NCBI GenBank assembly: GCA_951804985.1
Contig: OX638131.1
Span: 102,010,464 to 102,074,463, forward strand
Direction: 5' to 3'
Origin: Dryomyza anilis
Lineage: Eukaryota; Arthropoda; Insecta; Diptera; Dryomyzidae
Length of the DNA: 64,000 nucleotides
In this document: positions 1-10,588 of the stretch, one piece after another
Layout: each line of letters starts with the position of its first letter
Position numbering within the stretch: the stretch's first letter is position 1
Position numbers and translations under genes: made by a program
The notes under the pieces: model-generated
Database searches by the model: none
What the model saw: only the letters and a program-made list of their open reading frames with translations
Told to the model about the DNA's origin: nothing

Positions 1-424
1 AATTATAGCCGGTCTAAGCCGACTATAAATACCCTACACATATGTGTGGTTACCATTAAAAGTGGTATTAAAGTCACCAGGATATACGAATCCCGAAAAT
101 TTCCATTCATTTGATACCCATATTTACAAATGGGTAGGTGTACCGAATTTCGATTTTTCTGTTGAACCAGCATTTGAGCATGAGTCAATATATATTTTAC
201 CAAAAAAAGTTTACCTAAGCACGTATACAGTAAAATTGATCTGTAGATATACATTTTGCTCTAGCTCTTCAGACAGACAGACGGACATCGCTAAATCGAC
301 TCAGGAGATCATGCTGATCAAGAATATATATACTTTTCCATACCGGAGATGCTTCCATCTGGGTGTTACAAACGGCGTACCAAACTAAATATACCCTTTC
401 ACTCATAGTGTAGGGTATAAAAAC
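1..424. mobile_element. mini-me/DINE-like non-autonomous element, copy 1 (left edge cut by window)
   Basis: This sequence recurs at about 6747-10720. Shared parts include the ACATATGTGTGGTTACCATT region (38 onward), CCCATATTTACAAATGGGTA (117 onward), CGCTAAATCGACTCAGGAG (290 onward) and GTTACAAACGGCGTACCAAA (365 onward). It carries a short (GACA/GACG)n tract at about 271-288, which is the (GTCY)n proto-microsatellite of mini-me elements read on the other strand. TACCCTACAC near 31 and GTGTAGGGTA near 408 are subterminal inverted repeats. The 3' end at 391-417 is an imperfect palindrome (TACCCTttCACT / AGTGtaGGGTA), as expected for DINE/Helentron-derived repeats. There is no coding capacity; the 114-codon open frame at 44-388 is chance. 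The family name is from knowledge of dipteran repeats. The shared sequence and hairpin are seen directly. Confidence 0.72.
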
Positions 425-474
425 TTATTGGGAGCTACAATCTTAAAAGATTTAAATAATATATTAAATTAACA

Positions 475-652
475 ATGAACAACTTAAGAATCTTGACAGG
501 ATTTATCACAGGTCACTGCAAACTTGGAGAATGGGTATACAATACGACAGAAGGAGGAAGAAACCCCAGGGTATATTCTCGAAACTGGTCCAACGCTTAA
601 GGGCACATGAAAAAATATTCTTGGATTCTTTCAATACATCATTAACACATAA
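475..652 (+). pseudogene. C-terminal relic of a LOA/I/Jockey-group non-LTR retrotransposon ORF2
   Basis: Three overlapping frames together give the pattern seen after the reverse transcriptase in these elements. Frame 1 from 475 reads NNLRILTGFITGHCKLG, with the typical LTGH(C/x) motif. A second frame gives MGIQYD from 531. A third, from 551, reads KEEETPGYILETGPTLKGT and then a stop at 608, corresponding to the usual cysteine-containing EEETPxHIL segment with its cysteines lost. Two frameshifts and at least one stop show it is dead. Roughly 60 residues survive; the endonuclease and RT domains are absent. Assignment to an exact clade is not possible from this stub. Confidence 0.5.
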
Positions 653-1806
653 TGCATACCTTCAGACCTATCACTGCATTGGTCTTCAATTGGAGAATTT
701 GATTCCGTTTAAATTTCTGCTATTGAATACCAGTTTAATGAGAGATCTAAAGGTCTGCATGAGGTATTAAATCACTCCTTCCTATGACAAAGCCATGTTA
801 AAGATTCGGGTTCGTTTCATATAAAAAGGACAGAACTAGGACCGATTCATATTATTTTCCCGTAGGGTGATTAGTGCTAATAATAAATATTAATAATAAA
901 TGCTAATAATCAATACTAATGATAATGTGAAACATTTCCATAGTGTGTTCAATTTTATTACCGTTGATTAAACTAATTAATATCGACCTCCAGGGCAAAT
1001 GATATCAAATATTTCCAACATAAAATCACTGTTAACGCCAACATGTATTAATGTATTTAATGCATATTTTTTCATTACCTTTTTTTGTTGTCGATAAACA
1101 TATGTACTATATACTAAGTATAAAAATATCGTGTATGGTATGAAAGTCATGATCCTACTTTGTTTTTTTTTTGTTTCGTGTCCCTTTTGTGCACTTGTGG
1201 TAATGCCAACATAACAGACAACAACAATAAATTCATTTACACCAGCACTTCATCACATTTTTATGCAGTAGTCACATTTTACCCAACAAGGAGCACATGC
1301 AAAAAGGTCACTAACACAAACATACTTAGGGATAACACAAAAATAAAAACAAAATCAACATAGAGTAGCATGTAAGGAACCTGCCAACCAACAGAGCATG
1401 TAAGGAACAACAAACCTAACCTACCAACGACGACAAAAAACACATGAAATAGTGACACTCTCGAGTGTCATAAGCAGCAACAGCAGCAAGTCGAGAAAAG
1501 GACTCATTAAATGTAGATACTACAAAAACATCAGCAACAGCACGAAAATACATTTACAACAATATAAACAACTACAAGGCTATGCATAATAAACAATAGA
1601 GAATATTACATGAGGCAGTACGAGATTACAGACTCTAAGTTTGATCAAATTATAAGGTCAGTGATGTGCGGCGCTGTATGAGAAAACTTTTAAACTAGTG
1701 TCGAAATTTGAAAAATTGTACTTGAAATAGCGATTAATACTATGATTTTGGAGTCGAACCATTTAATTTTGACAATTCCTTAACGAACCATATTCCAATT
1801 TTTCCT
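653..1806. other. AT-rich non-coding stretch, no gene recognised
   Basis: I see nothing coding here. Two copies of AGCATGTAAGGAAC (about 1367 and 1394) form a short direct repeat. The open frames in this interval are short, lack recognisable motifs and have no supporting codon pattern. Confidence 0.5.
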
Positions 1807-2373
1807 CGTGTAATTCATCTCTTGACAATAATGCTCGAGACAATAATTCTTTGGGATAACTCTTTCTTGGACAATAATTCTCTGGAAAATAATGTTCCCA
1901 AATTCTCAAATATCTCTTCCCAAGATACTATTTCTGCGAAACTATTCTTTCCTGAACAATAATTTCTAGGAAATAATGCCCCAAGAAAATTCTCTCCTAG
2001 ACAATTCTTCCTAGACAAAATTCCTTGGAAAAATAATTTTCTGAAATGGCTGCCAAAACATATTTTTCCCGAGATTCTACTTATTCGAGACAATTCTTTC
2101 CTTGACAATAATTTCCTGAAGAAAATTCTTCCCGATACAATTCTTCCAAGAATAATTCATCACAGAGATACTACTTCCACGAGACAATTCTTAATCAGAC
2201 AATTACCAAGACAATTCTTCTCGGATAATTATTTCCCGAGATTCTACATCTTCGAGACAATTATTTTCTAGACAATAATTCCCAGGAAAATAATTCCACG
2301 AGAAAATGCTCCCCGAGACAATTCCTACCCAGACAATATTTTCCAGATTAATTTCTTTCCAATACATTTGTCC
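1807..2373. repeat. Degenerate short-period tandem array (about 15-16 bp unit), left part
   Basis: The sequence is a run of variants of a unit close to RRGACAATAATTCYYY: for example TTGACAATAATGCTC, GAGACAATAATTCTTT, TGGACAATAATTCTCT and CCTAGACAATTCTTC. The period drifts between about 14 and 17 bases and units are strongly diverged, so this is an old array. Open frames on the minus strand here (97 and 109 codons) are translations of the repeat and show periodic SR/KE/NY-rich peptides; they are not genes. The same array continues at 2961-3435 beyond an inserted TIR element. Confidence 0.75.
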
Positions 2374-2960
2374 TACACTCAAAATAAAAAGTCTGCTATT
2401 AATAGCAAAATTGAATTTACAGAATACTTTTATCTGCAATAGCGAACTGTTTGCTGAGAACTTAGTTCTGCTAGTGATCAAGATCGTGCTAGTGTCACTG
2501 GTATGCATATCGCTAGTGTAGCGAACCTGCACTAGATGGCGCCATAGTCACGTGACGGTGCAGCTAAATGTGTCTATAATTCGTAGACTCTTATTTGATA
2601 ACATGTTTATTTAAAAGAGAAATTTCTTCTACGTAATAATAATGCACGCATGCAAGAGTGAAATAAAGGTAAAATAAAAAATAAGATAAATAAAAATAAA
2701 TAAAATAAATATAATAATAAAATAATATATTAATAAAAAGAGTAAAAAAGTATATCTGAAACGAAAAATATTAAAATACAAAAAAATATATTTTTTTATT
2801 TTTTTTATTAATTGTAGTTAACAGCAAAAAAATTAGTTAATACAGCTAAAATTATCTGCTAAGTTTAAGCAAATTCCCGCGCTTTTCAATTTACAGCAAA
2901 CATTTTTGCTATATTGGTATCCTTTTTTGCAACTGTTACTGACTTTTAATTTTGAGTGTA
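2374..2960. mobile_element. TIR DNA-transposon remnant/MITE with TA target duplication, inside the degenerate array
   Basis: The ends are inverted repeats: TACACTCAAAATAAAAAGTC at 2374-2393 and GACTTTTAATTTTGAGTGTA at 2941-2960, matching at 19 of 20 positions. If the outer TA (2374-2375 and 2959-2960) is the target duplication, the element proper is 583 bp and begins CACTCAAAAT. A TA duplication fits Tc1/mariner-superfamily non-autonomous elements, but the terminal sequence alone does not prove the superfamily. Just inside the left end is a palindrome, TGCTATTAATAGCA. The interior has an AT-only low-complexity tract (about 2665-2815) and no transposase frame. The flanking array on both sides has the same unit, which supports insertion into a pre-existing array. 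Confidence 0.7.
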
Positions 2961-3435
2961 CAGATTATTCCCCAATACAATCTTCATCTTCATAACTATT
3001 TTTCTCGTAGAAAGCTCGGAACCGGAAGAGAGGATTTTCCCCTAGACAATTCTTCCCGGACAATTATTCACTAAGTAAGTCATACGTCAATAATGCTGCT
3101 CGGGACAATACTTCCTCGATATACGGGACAATAACTCCACGAGAATATTCCTTCCGTGAAAAATCTTTCTAAGATAATTCTTACACAAGATACTAATTCC
3201 TCGAGACTATACATAGCCAGATAGTATTTCTCGATATTAATTTCCTGATAAAATACTCCTCGGTTCAATTCTTCATATAATTAATTTCCGTGACAATTGT
3301 TTCTCGATACTATTGTTGCCGGTTCAATTCTTTCTGAGATAATTCTTACCCATTAAAAATATTCCCCGAAATAATTTTTCTTCGGATAATTCCTCCAAAA
3401 GATAATTAACCCTGAGATTATTTCCTGATAAATTC
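2961..3435. repeat. Degenerate short-period tandem array, right part
   Basis: This is a continuation of the array at 1807-2373, with units such as CTAGACAATTCTTCCC, GGACAATTATTCACT and GAGATAATTCTTACC. The unit fades out by about 3435. The 62-codon minus-strand frame here is repeat translation. Confidence 0.7.
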
Positions 3436-3616
3436 TCATAGTTTTAAACCGCATCGATTTCAAATAAGTTAACTTATGTAAAAAAAAACAGATAGGACTA
3501 CCTCCTATAAATAATTCGAAATTTCGGTGTTGTCCTCAAGTGGCGTGAAATGTTTATCATCATTAAAAGCACTGTCAACCGAATTTCAAATACCAAATAA
3601 GATTAAAGAACCAAAA

Positions 3617-3652
3617 ATGATGATGCTGATGAGGACGACGACGACGCTGATG
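3617..3652. repeat. Imperfect trinucleotide tract (GAT/GAC)n
   Basis: ATGATGATGCTGATGAGG followed by (ACG)n forms an interrupted GAN triplet repeat of about 36 bases. Confidence 0.6.
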
Positions 3653-5788
3653 TGACAAATAACTATAAGGCGTGACTAACCATAAGAAGGATGTTAAAAG
3701 CATCCCCATTGTTTGTGGGGCGTCTCTAAGGTTAAACACACAGGATGACAATCATTATGTTGATGGGCATGATAATGATGGCACTGACTATGTGGGCAAA
3801 AAGAATCTGACTCTATCCCACTACCAATGCAAAGAAAAGTAATAATAAGTTAATGTCCGACCGTAGATGCTGGGCATTTTCAGAAAATATGATAATGAAT
3901 GAGAACAAATTTATGATAAATGTTTGACACACATGACAGCTATGGTCACACGCAAAGTGCTAGAATAGAGAATATGAAAATGGCAAAATTAATGAGGGAC
4001 ATGATTGAAAATTATTTTTGCATGACAGAAATAAACAGTGCAGAAAATAAGAAATAGCTGCCTTTTGGAATGGTTTAAGGGTAATGAATACAAAAGCTTT
4101 AAAATAAAATATTTTTATAAAGATGACATAAGCTATATTTTTGTAGTAAGGTTAATTTTCAGTTTTGATAGCCCGTGGTTAGACGACATGGAGTATTTCT
4201 CTAATGTTGAAACCTTTAATATAAACATGTTCGACTTTTGACACGTCTATCGAGCACATACAAGAATACCAACATTGTTTTTGAGGGTTGATTACAACGG
4301 GATATAATTATGATTGACAAATGAAGGCAACAGTTTCGTGAACGTGATTCGTAAAGAAATATATCGTAGGTTAAAATGTTTATATAGTTTCATATTGTAC
4401 AATAGGGTTGTAGAGGTTTGATTAAAGAAATTTAAGAATATTTTCCGAAATATTTCTTTCTAGATTTATTTGATTATATCTCATATTTCAACACCTCCGA
4501 TTTCATGCTATCGTATTTTCTGCATTTTCCAACAACAAAAGAAAACAACCTCAACTAAGAAGTGCTTTTGGATTTCCTGAGCTTGTGTACCAAGTACTCA
4601 CATTCCACTTACACACATAGTACGATATAGTATAATTTAATTGACCAGCACTATATACTCTTCGCAGTCTCAAAACAGGGTGGTTCATGAAGCACCCTTA
4701 ACACCCACTAGCGGTAATGATTGTTTAGCATTGAGTTCCATCAATTTTTATTTGTTTTCCTATTTCCTATTTCATGGCCACATTCACCACCTCTCCGTCA
4801 CCGACACAGCCAAGTCGAAATACAATAAAATCGAGCAGAACTCCAAATGGGAATAAACAAAGAACACCACCCTTGCAGCTCCACCAAAAAATAAAAGTAG
4901 CCATCATATATATCCATGTTCTGCATCCTTTAGAGCACTGGCATCGAATTACAATTTCGTTCGCATGATTCATAAAAATTCAAATTACAATTGAGCCCGA
5001 GAATATTGTTGCTGCTACTGCTATTGGGGCAAAACCGAAGCAAATGCCATGATTCACACTTTGAATTAAGGCTGCTTGCACCACCCATAACTTTTGTTTT
5101 CTGGAAAGACATAACTAGCTTGTATTTGGACAGGATGCTGTTGGAGGTGCGCTAAGCATATGATTTTTTATTAGTCTTTACTTTTTTTTCTTATTTTTCT
5201 TCATTATTATACATCCCAGTGGCATGTTGTAACTCAGGTGCTTGCTTTGTAATATCTGATGTCTCATATATATTTTATATATGCTCGTAAATATTTTTAT
5301 ATGTTTCTTTTTTTGTGGCTTTACTTGGTTAGCACCTGATGTGCTGAAAAATGTATTCAGTTGATATTTATCATAAGGAAAAGTTTAAAAATCAAGTTTA
5401 TTCATAAAATATGCCTTAAAAAAAACTGTATAAGAATTCATTACATTTATGATTGTATTTCTCACTATGCTGAAATGTAAATCTATATTCTTAAATTCAC
5501 TTTCGATCGAAATTCAAATATTTCACAAAAGTCGAATCGATTTAACAAAAATTGAATTAATTTCGTTGACACAGATTTAAATAAAATTAATTCGATAGCA
5601 ATATAATAGTTTTGTATTGAAAAACCTGAATCTGATACATAAAAAAGCAAATTAAATGGATTCGACATTTGAATACGATTTCGATTGGAATTATAAAATA
5701 AGTGGTTCCTTTAGTGAATAACGTTTTCGATTTAAGTATGGGTTATCTCATATGTTCTTCGATTCAAATAAATTCATATAGAACTATT

Positions 5789-5907
5789 AGAAATTGTTTA
5801 AGGATCACGACCGAGTACTGATCAATGCATATTTATCTTGTCATAACCTGACCAGCGCAAATAACATGATCTAGTCAATAATAGGATAAATTTCTACTCG
5901 GGGTTAC
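5789..5907. repeat. Diverged dispersed repeat, partner of 13158-13284
   Basis: It aligns in the same orientation with 13158-13284 through AGGATCACGA..GAGT, a middle segment ending ATGATCTAGTC versus AGATCATCATGTC, and GGATAAATTTCTACTCGGGG versus GGGTAAATTACTATTAGGG. It is most likely an old non-autonomous element; I cannot name the family and see no clear ends. Confidence 0.4.
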
Positions 5908-7108
5908 GTTTTTGGATTATTGAAGAAAAAGCTAAAATGTCCAAGTTAGCTTAGCTTAAATTAAAAATTAATTTGAAACTAATGTCCTTGACTTTTTATT
6001 TAAAAATTGGATTTTGTTGTATGAAAAGAACAATCTAATTATATCTATTATTTGATCATAAGCACAGTATAAAAGCACAGTATAAAACCTTAGACAAATA
6101 GCAAATTTTCGTTTTTATTTTAACTATCACATAATATGTATGGGTTTTTATCCGTTTTTGAATTCTGAAATATAATACTTTTGGTACCAATCGAAGTGTT
6201 TTAAATTATTTTCACAGGGCATATTTTAAAAAGTAGAAGAAGTGGAATAAATTTAATAAGTTTGATCGTTTCTTTAGACTATACTCCGGATAGCCAAAAA
6301 TCATTATCTTGTTTATGGTTAGATCCTAAATGCTAAAAATATTTAAAAGTCTCAATTGAATTCCATTTAATTTTTAACTAATTTTTCAACTATTTGTGAA
6401 ATATGTCTTGAATTTAAAAGTTTTAATACATAGTAAAATGATTATAATTAACATTTTGTAAAAAATAACATACATTTTTAATTCTTTTAATTCTTTTTTA
6501 ATATCTAAATTTTAAAACATTTGAATTTTTAGTACAAGTTAGAGATGGGCGCGTGCCGTGCTTTTTTCGTGTCACGCCCGTATGTCTGAGTTCGTGCGTG
6601 CTAGTTGTTATCGTGCCTCTAAAATCAGGCACGCGCCCATTAAAGATTTTTTTTTGTAGTTTCTACTCCAATTTAAAACCAGTTGGGAAGGTTAGATCAC
6701 ATGGGAAATTTTAAATTTGGTGTTATTATGATAGTTAGGATTATCAAAATTATGGTCGATCTTAGCCGACATATGTGTGGTTACCATTCAAAGTGGTATA
6801 TAGGTCACCAGGGTATACAAATCCTGAAAATAACTACAAACTTTCAATCGCTGAAGATTTTCCTTTCATTTGATACCCATATTTACAAATGGGTAGGTGT
6901 ACCGAATTTCGATTTTTTTTTGTGTACCACAAGTCGTTTCGCGGGTAAACATTATTTCCATGTATTTGAGCATGAAGTCAATATGTATTTGATCAAAAAA
7001 GTTTACCTAAGACGTATACAGTAAAATTGAACTGCAGATGTAAATTTTATATGAGTTATTTGAATATGGGGGCGATTATCACAAGGCAACGTGTCTGAGT
7101 GCTTCAAC

Positions 7109-7261
7109 ATGGCGAAGCCAGCGCAATCCTTGTCGGTGTCGTCTCAAGTCAACTCACTGGTCACCAGAATTGACAAATTGTCAAATGGTGACACCTCCAC
7201 TTCGGTGGAAGTCCTCCTCGTGGAAGTCCCTGGAAACGGCGCTCTACACCACCCGGTGTAG
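7109..7261 (+). CDS. Possible short ORF1 in the RTE leader (50 codons)
   Basis: An ATG at 7109 opens a 50-codon frame ending at TAG 7259-7261, starting MAKPAQSLSVSSQVNSLV. It lies wholly in the 5' leader upstream of the main ORF, in a different frame. Some RTE elements carry a very small first ORF of about this length. No domain is recognisable, so it may equally be a chance upstream ORF. A ribosome would have to reinitiate or scan past it to reach the ATG at 7345. Confidence 0.35.
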   Translation: MAKPAQSLSVSSQVNSLVTRIDKLSNGDTSTSVEVLLVEVPGNGALHHPV

Positions 7262-7344
7262 AAGTCGGCTAAAGTGAGTGGCGAGCATCTCCCTCAGAGT
7301 GAGGGTTCGTGCGTTGGGTTTGGGTCCCACCACGGAAAAAACCT

Positions 7345-10300
7345 ATGCGCCCAATGAAAACAAAAAAGAAGCCTCGGATAACGACCGATTACAACGATGA
7401 CGACCCACGCAAACGTTTTAAGGACCATGATTTACGGATATGCACCTGGAATGTCCGGACCCTTTATAGGGAAGGTGCCTCTATCCAGCTGGCAGATGTC
7501 CTCGAAAAATATAAGGCTGACATCACCGCTATCCAGGAGATGCGATGGACGGGACAGGGCTGTTCGAAACAAGCGTCCTGTGATATCTACTACAGCTGCC
7601 ATGCGGAGAGACACGAATTTGGATGTGGATTTGTGGTCGGCAAGAGACTCCGCCATCTTGTCTCTAGGTTCACGCCCGTGGACGAAAGGCTGGCAACAAT
7701 CCGCATCAAGGCTAAATATTTCCATATCAGCCTAATTTGTGCACACGCTCCGACGAACGAGAAAGATGACGAGACAAAAGAGCGCTTCTACGAGCGCCTA
7801 GACAACGCATACGAGCGCTGCCCCCGCCACGATATCAAAATCGTGCTAGGCGATTTTAACGCCAAGGTGGGCAGAGAAGCCATCTATTGTCCCACAATCG
7901 GAAAATTTAGCCTCCATGCCAACACTTCCGATAACGGAACGAGGCTAATCGACTTCGCCGCAGCACGAAACATGGTAGTTAGTAGCACTAGATTCGAACA
8001 TTTCGATATCCACAAGGCCACATGGTTGTCGCCCGATCAAAAAACTCGAAATCAAATTGATCACGTTGTGATTGACGGAAGGCACGCTTCAAGCGTGATG
8101 GACGTACGCACTATCCGAGGTGCCAATATGGACTCGGATCATTACCTTGTAGCAGCCAAGGTCCGCACACGCTTAAGCGCTGCGAAGAACGTACGGAACC
8201 AAACGCAGAGAAAGCTAGACGTCGGAAAGCTGCAATCACAACAGACAACGCAAGCCTTTTCCACTCGACTCTCACACCTGCTTAGACAAAGCACTCCTCC
8301 TCTCGATGATATAAGCGCGCAGTGGAATCATATCTCCTGCTCTATGCGTACGGCTGCCGAAGAGGTGCTTGGATTCCAACGCCCCCTGAGGAATCAGTGG
8401 TATGACCAAGAGTGTCGCGCGGCCACTGCAGAGAAAGACGCTGCGTACAAATCCACCCTGCAGTCAGTAGCTACGCGAGCTGCGAAGGAGCGATACAAAG
8501 AGAAGAGGAGGGAAGAGAGACGTCTTTTCAGGCGTAAAAAAAGCGAGGCAGAAAGACGTGAGTGTGAGGAGATTGAGATGCATGGGGACAGGAATGAGGC
8601 TCGAAAATTCTTCCAGAAAATAAGACGCCTAGCCGGAGATTCAAAATCCGGAGCCTCTTCCTGTAAAGATGAGAACGGGAATCTAGTGACAGATATCCAG
8701 AGCACACTGAAAATATGGAGGGATCACTTCTCTAAACTGCTGACCGGTGATGATGACCTCAATTTCACCGATAGAGAAGCAAACCCGGCAACCCCAGTAC
8801 TTGATGACGACGTTGAGATTCCGCCACCCGACCATGACGAGGTCAGAACAGCCATTGCTCGGCTGAAAAACAACAAAGCCGCAGGTGCTGATGGCCTGCC
8901 TGCTGAATTGTTTAAGACCGGAGGCGAAGAGCTAATAGAGAGCATGCACGAGCTCGTAAGCAGAATATGGTCGGATGAAAGCATGCCAAGTGACTGGAAC
9001 CTCAGTGTACTCTGCCCAATCCTTAAGAAAGGGGATCCCACTATCTGCGCCAACTACCGTGGGATCAGCCTACTCAATATCGCATACAAGGTTCTATCGA
9101 GCGTATTATGTGAAAGACTGAAGCCCATCGTCAACAGACTGATTGGACCTTATCAGTGCGGCTTCAGACCTGGAAAGTCCACCATAGACCAGATTTTCAC
9201 ATTGCGCCTAATCCAGGAAAAGACCCTAGAAAAACAGATCGACACCTACCACCTATTAGTCGACTATAAAGCCGCCTTCGACACTCCGATAAGGGAACGA
9301 TTATACGCCGCAATGTCTGAGTTCGGTATACCTGCGAAACTTATAAGGCTTTGCAGGATGACCCTGAGCAACACACGTTGCTCAGTGAGAATAGGAAAAG
9401 ACCTTTCCGAGCCATTTCATACCGAACGAGGTTTCAGACAGGGTGACTCCCTATCGTGCGACTTTTTTAACTTATTGATGGAGAAAATAGTTCGAGCTGC
9501 CGAACTCCGTCAAAGCGGCACTATCTTCAACAAAAGTGTCATGCTGCTCGCATATGCCGACGATATTGATATCATTGGCAGGAGCACACGAGCACACGAG
9601 CAGTCAGCGCAGCATTCTCCAGATTGGAGAAAGAGTCGCGTCGAATGGGTCTAGCGGTGAACGAGGACAAGACGAAGTTCCTTGTGTCCACAAGCAAAAA
9701 AGAGTCCGTGCGTCTTGGACAAAAAGCTGATTTTGACACCCACAAGTTCGACATTGTGAAGGACTTCGTCTATCTGGGATCCAGCGTAAACAGCAACAAC
9801 GACGTCAGCCTGGAGATCAAACGGAGAATAACTCTTGCCAACAGGTGCTACTTTGGGCTCAGTAGGCAATTGAGAAGCAGAGCCCTCTCTCGCCGGACAA
9901 AAATAACGCTCTACAAGTCACTCATCATGCCCGTCCTACTTTATGGTGCAGAAACATGGACGCTGGCCACCACCGATGAGAGAGTACTGGGAGCGTTCGA
10001 GAGAAAGATTCTCCGTAAAATCTTTGGCCCTATCTGCTTTGCTAACGAGTATCGAATCAGGATGAACCACGAGCTGTATGAGTTATTCGACGACATTGAC
10101 ATAGTCAAGCGCATCAAGATCCAGCGGCTTCGCTGGCTAGGTCATGTCGAACGAATGGATGAAAACACTCCAGCCAAGAAGGTGCTTGAATCGAAACTCG
10201 AAGGTGGACAGCGTAGAAGAGGGCGTCCAAATCTGCGTTGGAAAGACCAAGTTGAGGACAACCTGGCAACGCTTGGTATTTCTAACTGGCGTCAGCGCGC

Positions 10301-10361
10301 GCAAAGCAGATCCGACTGGCGCGGCTTCATCTCAGCGGCCAAAACCGATCCACGGTTGTAA
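7345..10361 (+). pseudogene. RTE ORF2 (endonuclease-reverse transcriptase), broken by one 8-bp duplication
   Basis: In the native element this protein nicks target DNA and reverse-transcribes the element RNA at the nick. The first in-frame ATG is at 7345; the open frame upstream of it begins with non-ATG codons. The endonuclease has all expected motifs: N in CTWNVRT (residue about 36), E in IQEMRW (65), GDFNAKVG (about 169-176), NQIDH (about 237-241) and SDH (264-266). The RT shows GADGLPAELFK, YRGISLLN, QCGFRPGKS, the VDYKAAFD motif A (aspartates at about 640 and 646), RGFRQGDSLS and LAYADD (YADD from about 737). Soon after YADD an 8-bp tandem duplication (9583-9598) shifts the frame and leads to a stop at 9652-9654. 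The remaining C-terminal part continues open in another frame to TAA at 10359-10361 and includes FVYLGSSVN, LYKSLIMPVLLYGAETW and RRGRPNLRWKDQVEDNL, as in RTE proteins. I see no other stop or frameshift. Confidence 0.9.
9583..9598. repeat. 8-bp tandem duplication that frameshifts the RTE ORF2
   Basis: AGCACACG occurs twice in immediate succession (9583-9590, 9591-9598). The reading frame before it matches the RT motifs and the frame after it, shifted by 8 mod 3, matches the conserved C-terminal region. Replication slippage is the likely origin; a sequencing or assembly artefact is possible but less likely for a non-homopolymer. Confidence 0.85.
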
Positions 10362-10370
10362 GGGCCATTT

Positions 10371-10385
10371 AAGTAAGTAAGTAAG
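10371..10385 (+). repeat. 3' terminal AAGT repeat tail of the RTE
   Basis: AAGTAAGTAAGTAAG directly precedes the downstream 11-bp target duplication and follows the ORF2 stop by about 10 bases. RTE elements commonly terminate in short simple repeats that template reverse-transcription initiation. Confidence 0.85.
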
Positions 10386-10518
10386 TATTTGAATATAAAT
10401 TGTCAAATCACAGGTCACAATGGACCGATCTCGCCACATACAGCGTAGGTATATAAGTAATCTAAATTATGAGTTTCAATTATCTAATTCTTTAATTGTT
10501 TAAGTAGTAGTGATTTCA

Positions 10519-10564
<46 letters not shown>

Positions 10565-10588
10565 GGACGGACGGACGGACAGACGGAC
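10519..10588. repeat. (ACAG)n/(ACGG)n microsatellite inside mini-me/DINE-like copy 2
   Basis: About 11 near-perfect GACA units are followed by four GACG-type units and further mixed units. The other-strand reading is (GTCY)n, the proto-microsatellite class described for mini-me elements. Copy 1 has only about four units in the same place (about 271-288), so the tract has expanded in this copy. Confidence 0.85.

Larger units (their letters stand above)
3436..6531. other. AT-rich intergenic DNA, no gene recognised
   Basis: There are no convincing coding regions. Open frames of 60-70 codons occur on both strands, some overlapping each other in antisense (4641-5112), with no recognisable domain. 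The stretch 5480-5780 has several TTCGAT/ATCGAA words in AT-rich DNA. Separately listed are a triplet-like tract at 3617-3652 and a dispersed repeat at 5789-5907. Confidence 0.5.
7068..10385 (+). mobile_element. Full-length RTE-clade non-LTR retrotransposon
   Basis: The element is 3318 bp and is bounded by a perfect 11-bp target site duplication, TATTTGAATAT, at 7057-7067 and 10386-10396. It has a GC-richer 5' leader, one long ORF with an APE-type endonuclease followed by a reverse transcriptase, only about 10 non-repeat bases after the stop codon, and a short 3' tail of AAGT repeats (10371-10385). A very short 3' UTR ending in a simple repeat is typical of RTE elements. Base composition (clearly less AT-rich than the flanks) and the unmutated duplication indicate a fairly recent insertion. 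It sits inside the mini-me/DINE-like copy, which sits inside a hAT-like element. Confidence 0.92.

Noticed and set aside
44..388. A 114-codon plus-strand frame
   Set aside because: It lies wholly inside mini-me/DINE-like copy 1, and the related copy at 6683-7024 gives a different, broken frame.
1815..2532. Minus-strand open frames of 97 and 109 codons with periodic peptides
   Set aside because: They follow the degenerate tandem repeat and, in part, the inserted TIR element. No protein family is recognisable.
6540..6640. A separate about 100-bp hairpin MITE between TAGAGATGGGCGCG and CACGCGCCCAT
   Set aside because: The right end lacks the TAGAG terminus and has no matching 8-bp duplication, whereas 11121-11146 supplies both. 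I kept it as a less favoured alternative.
7397..9053. Open frames on both strands overlapping the RTE ORF2
   Set aside because: They are shadow frames of the retrotransposon coding sequence; only the frame from 7345 carries the catalytic motifs.
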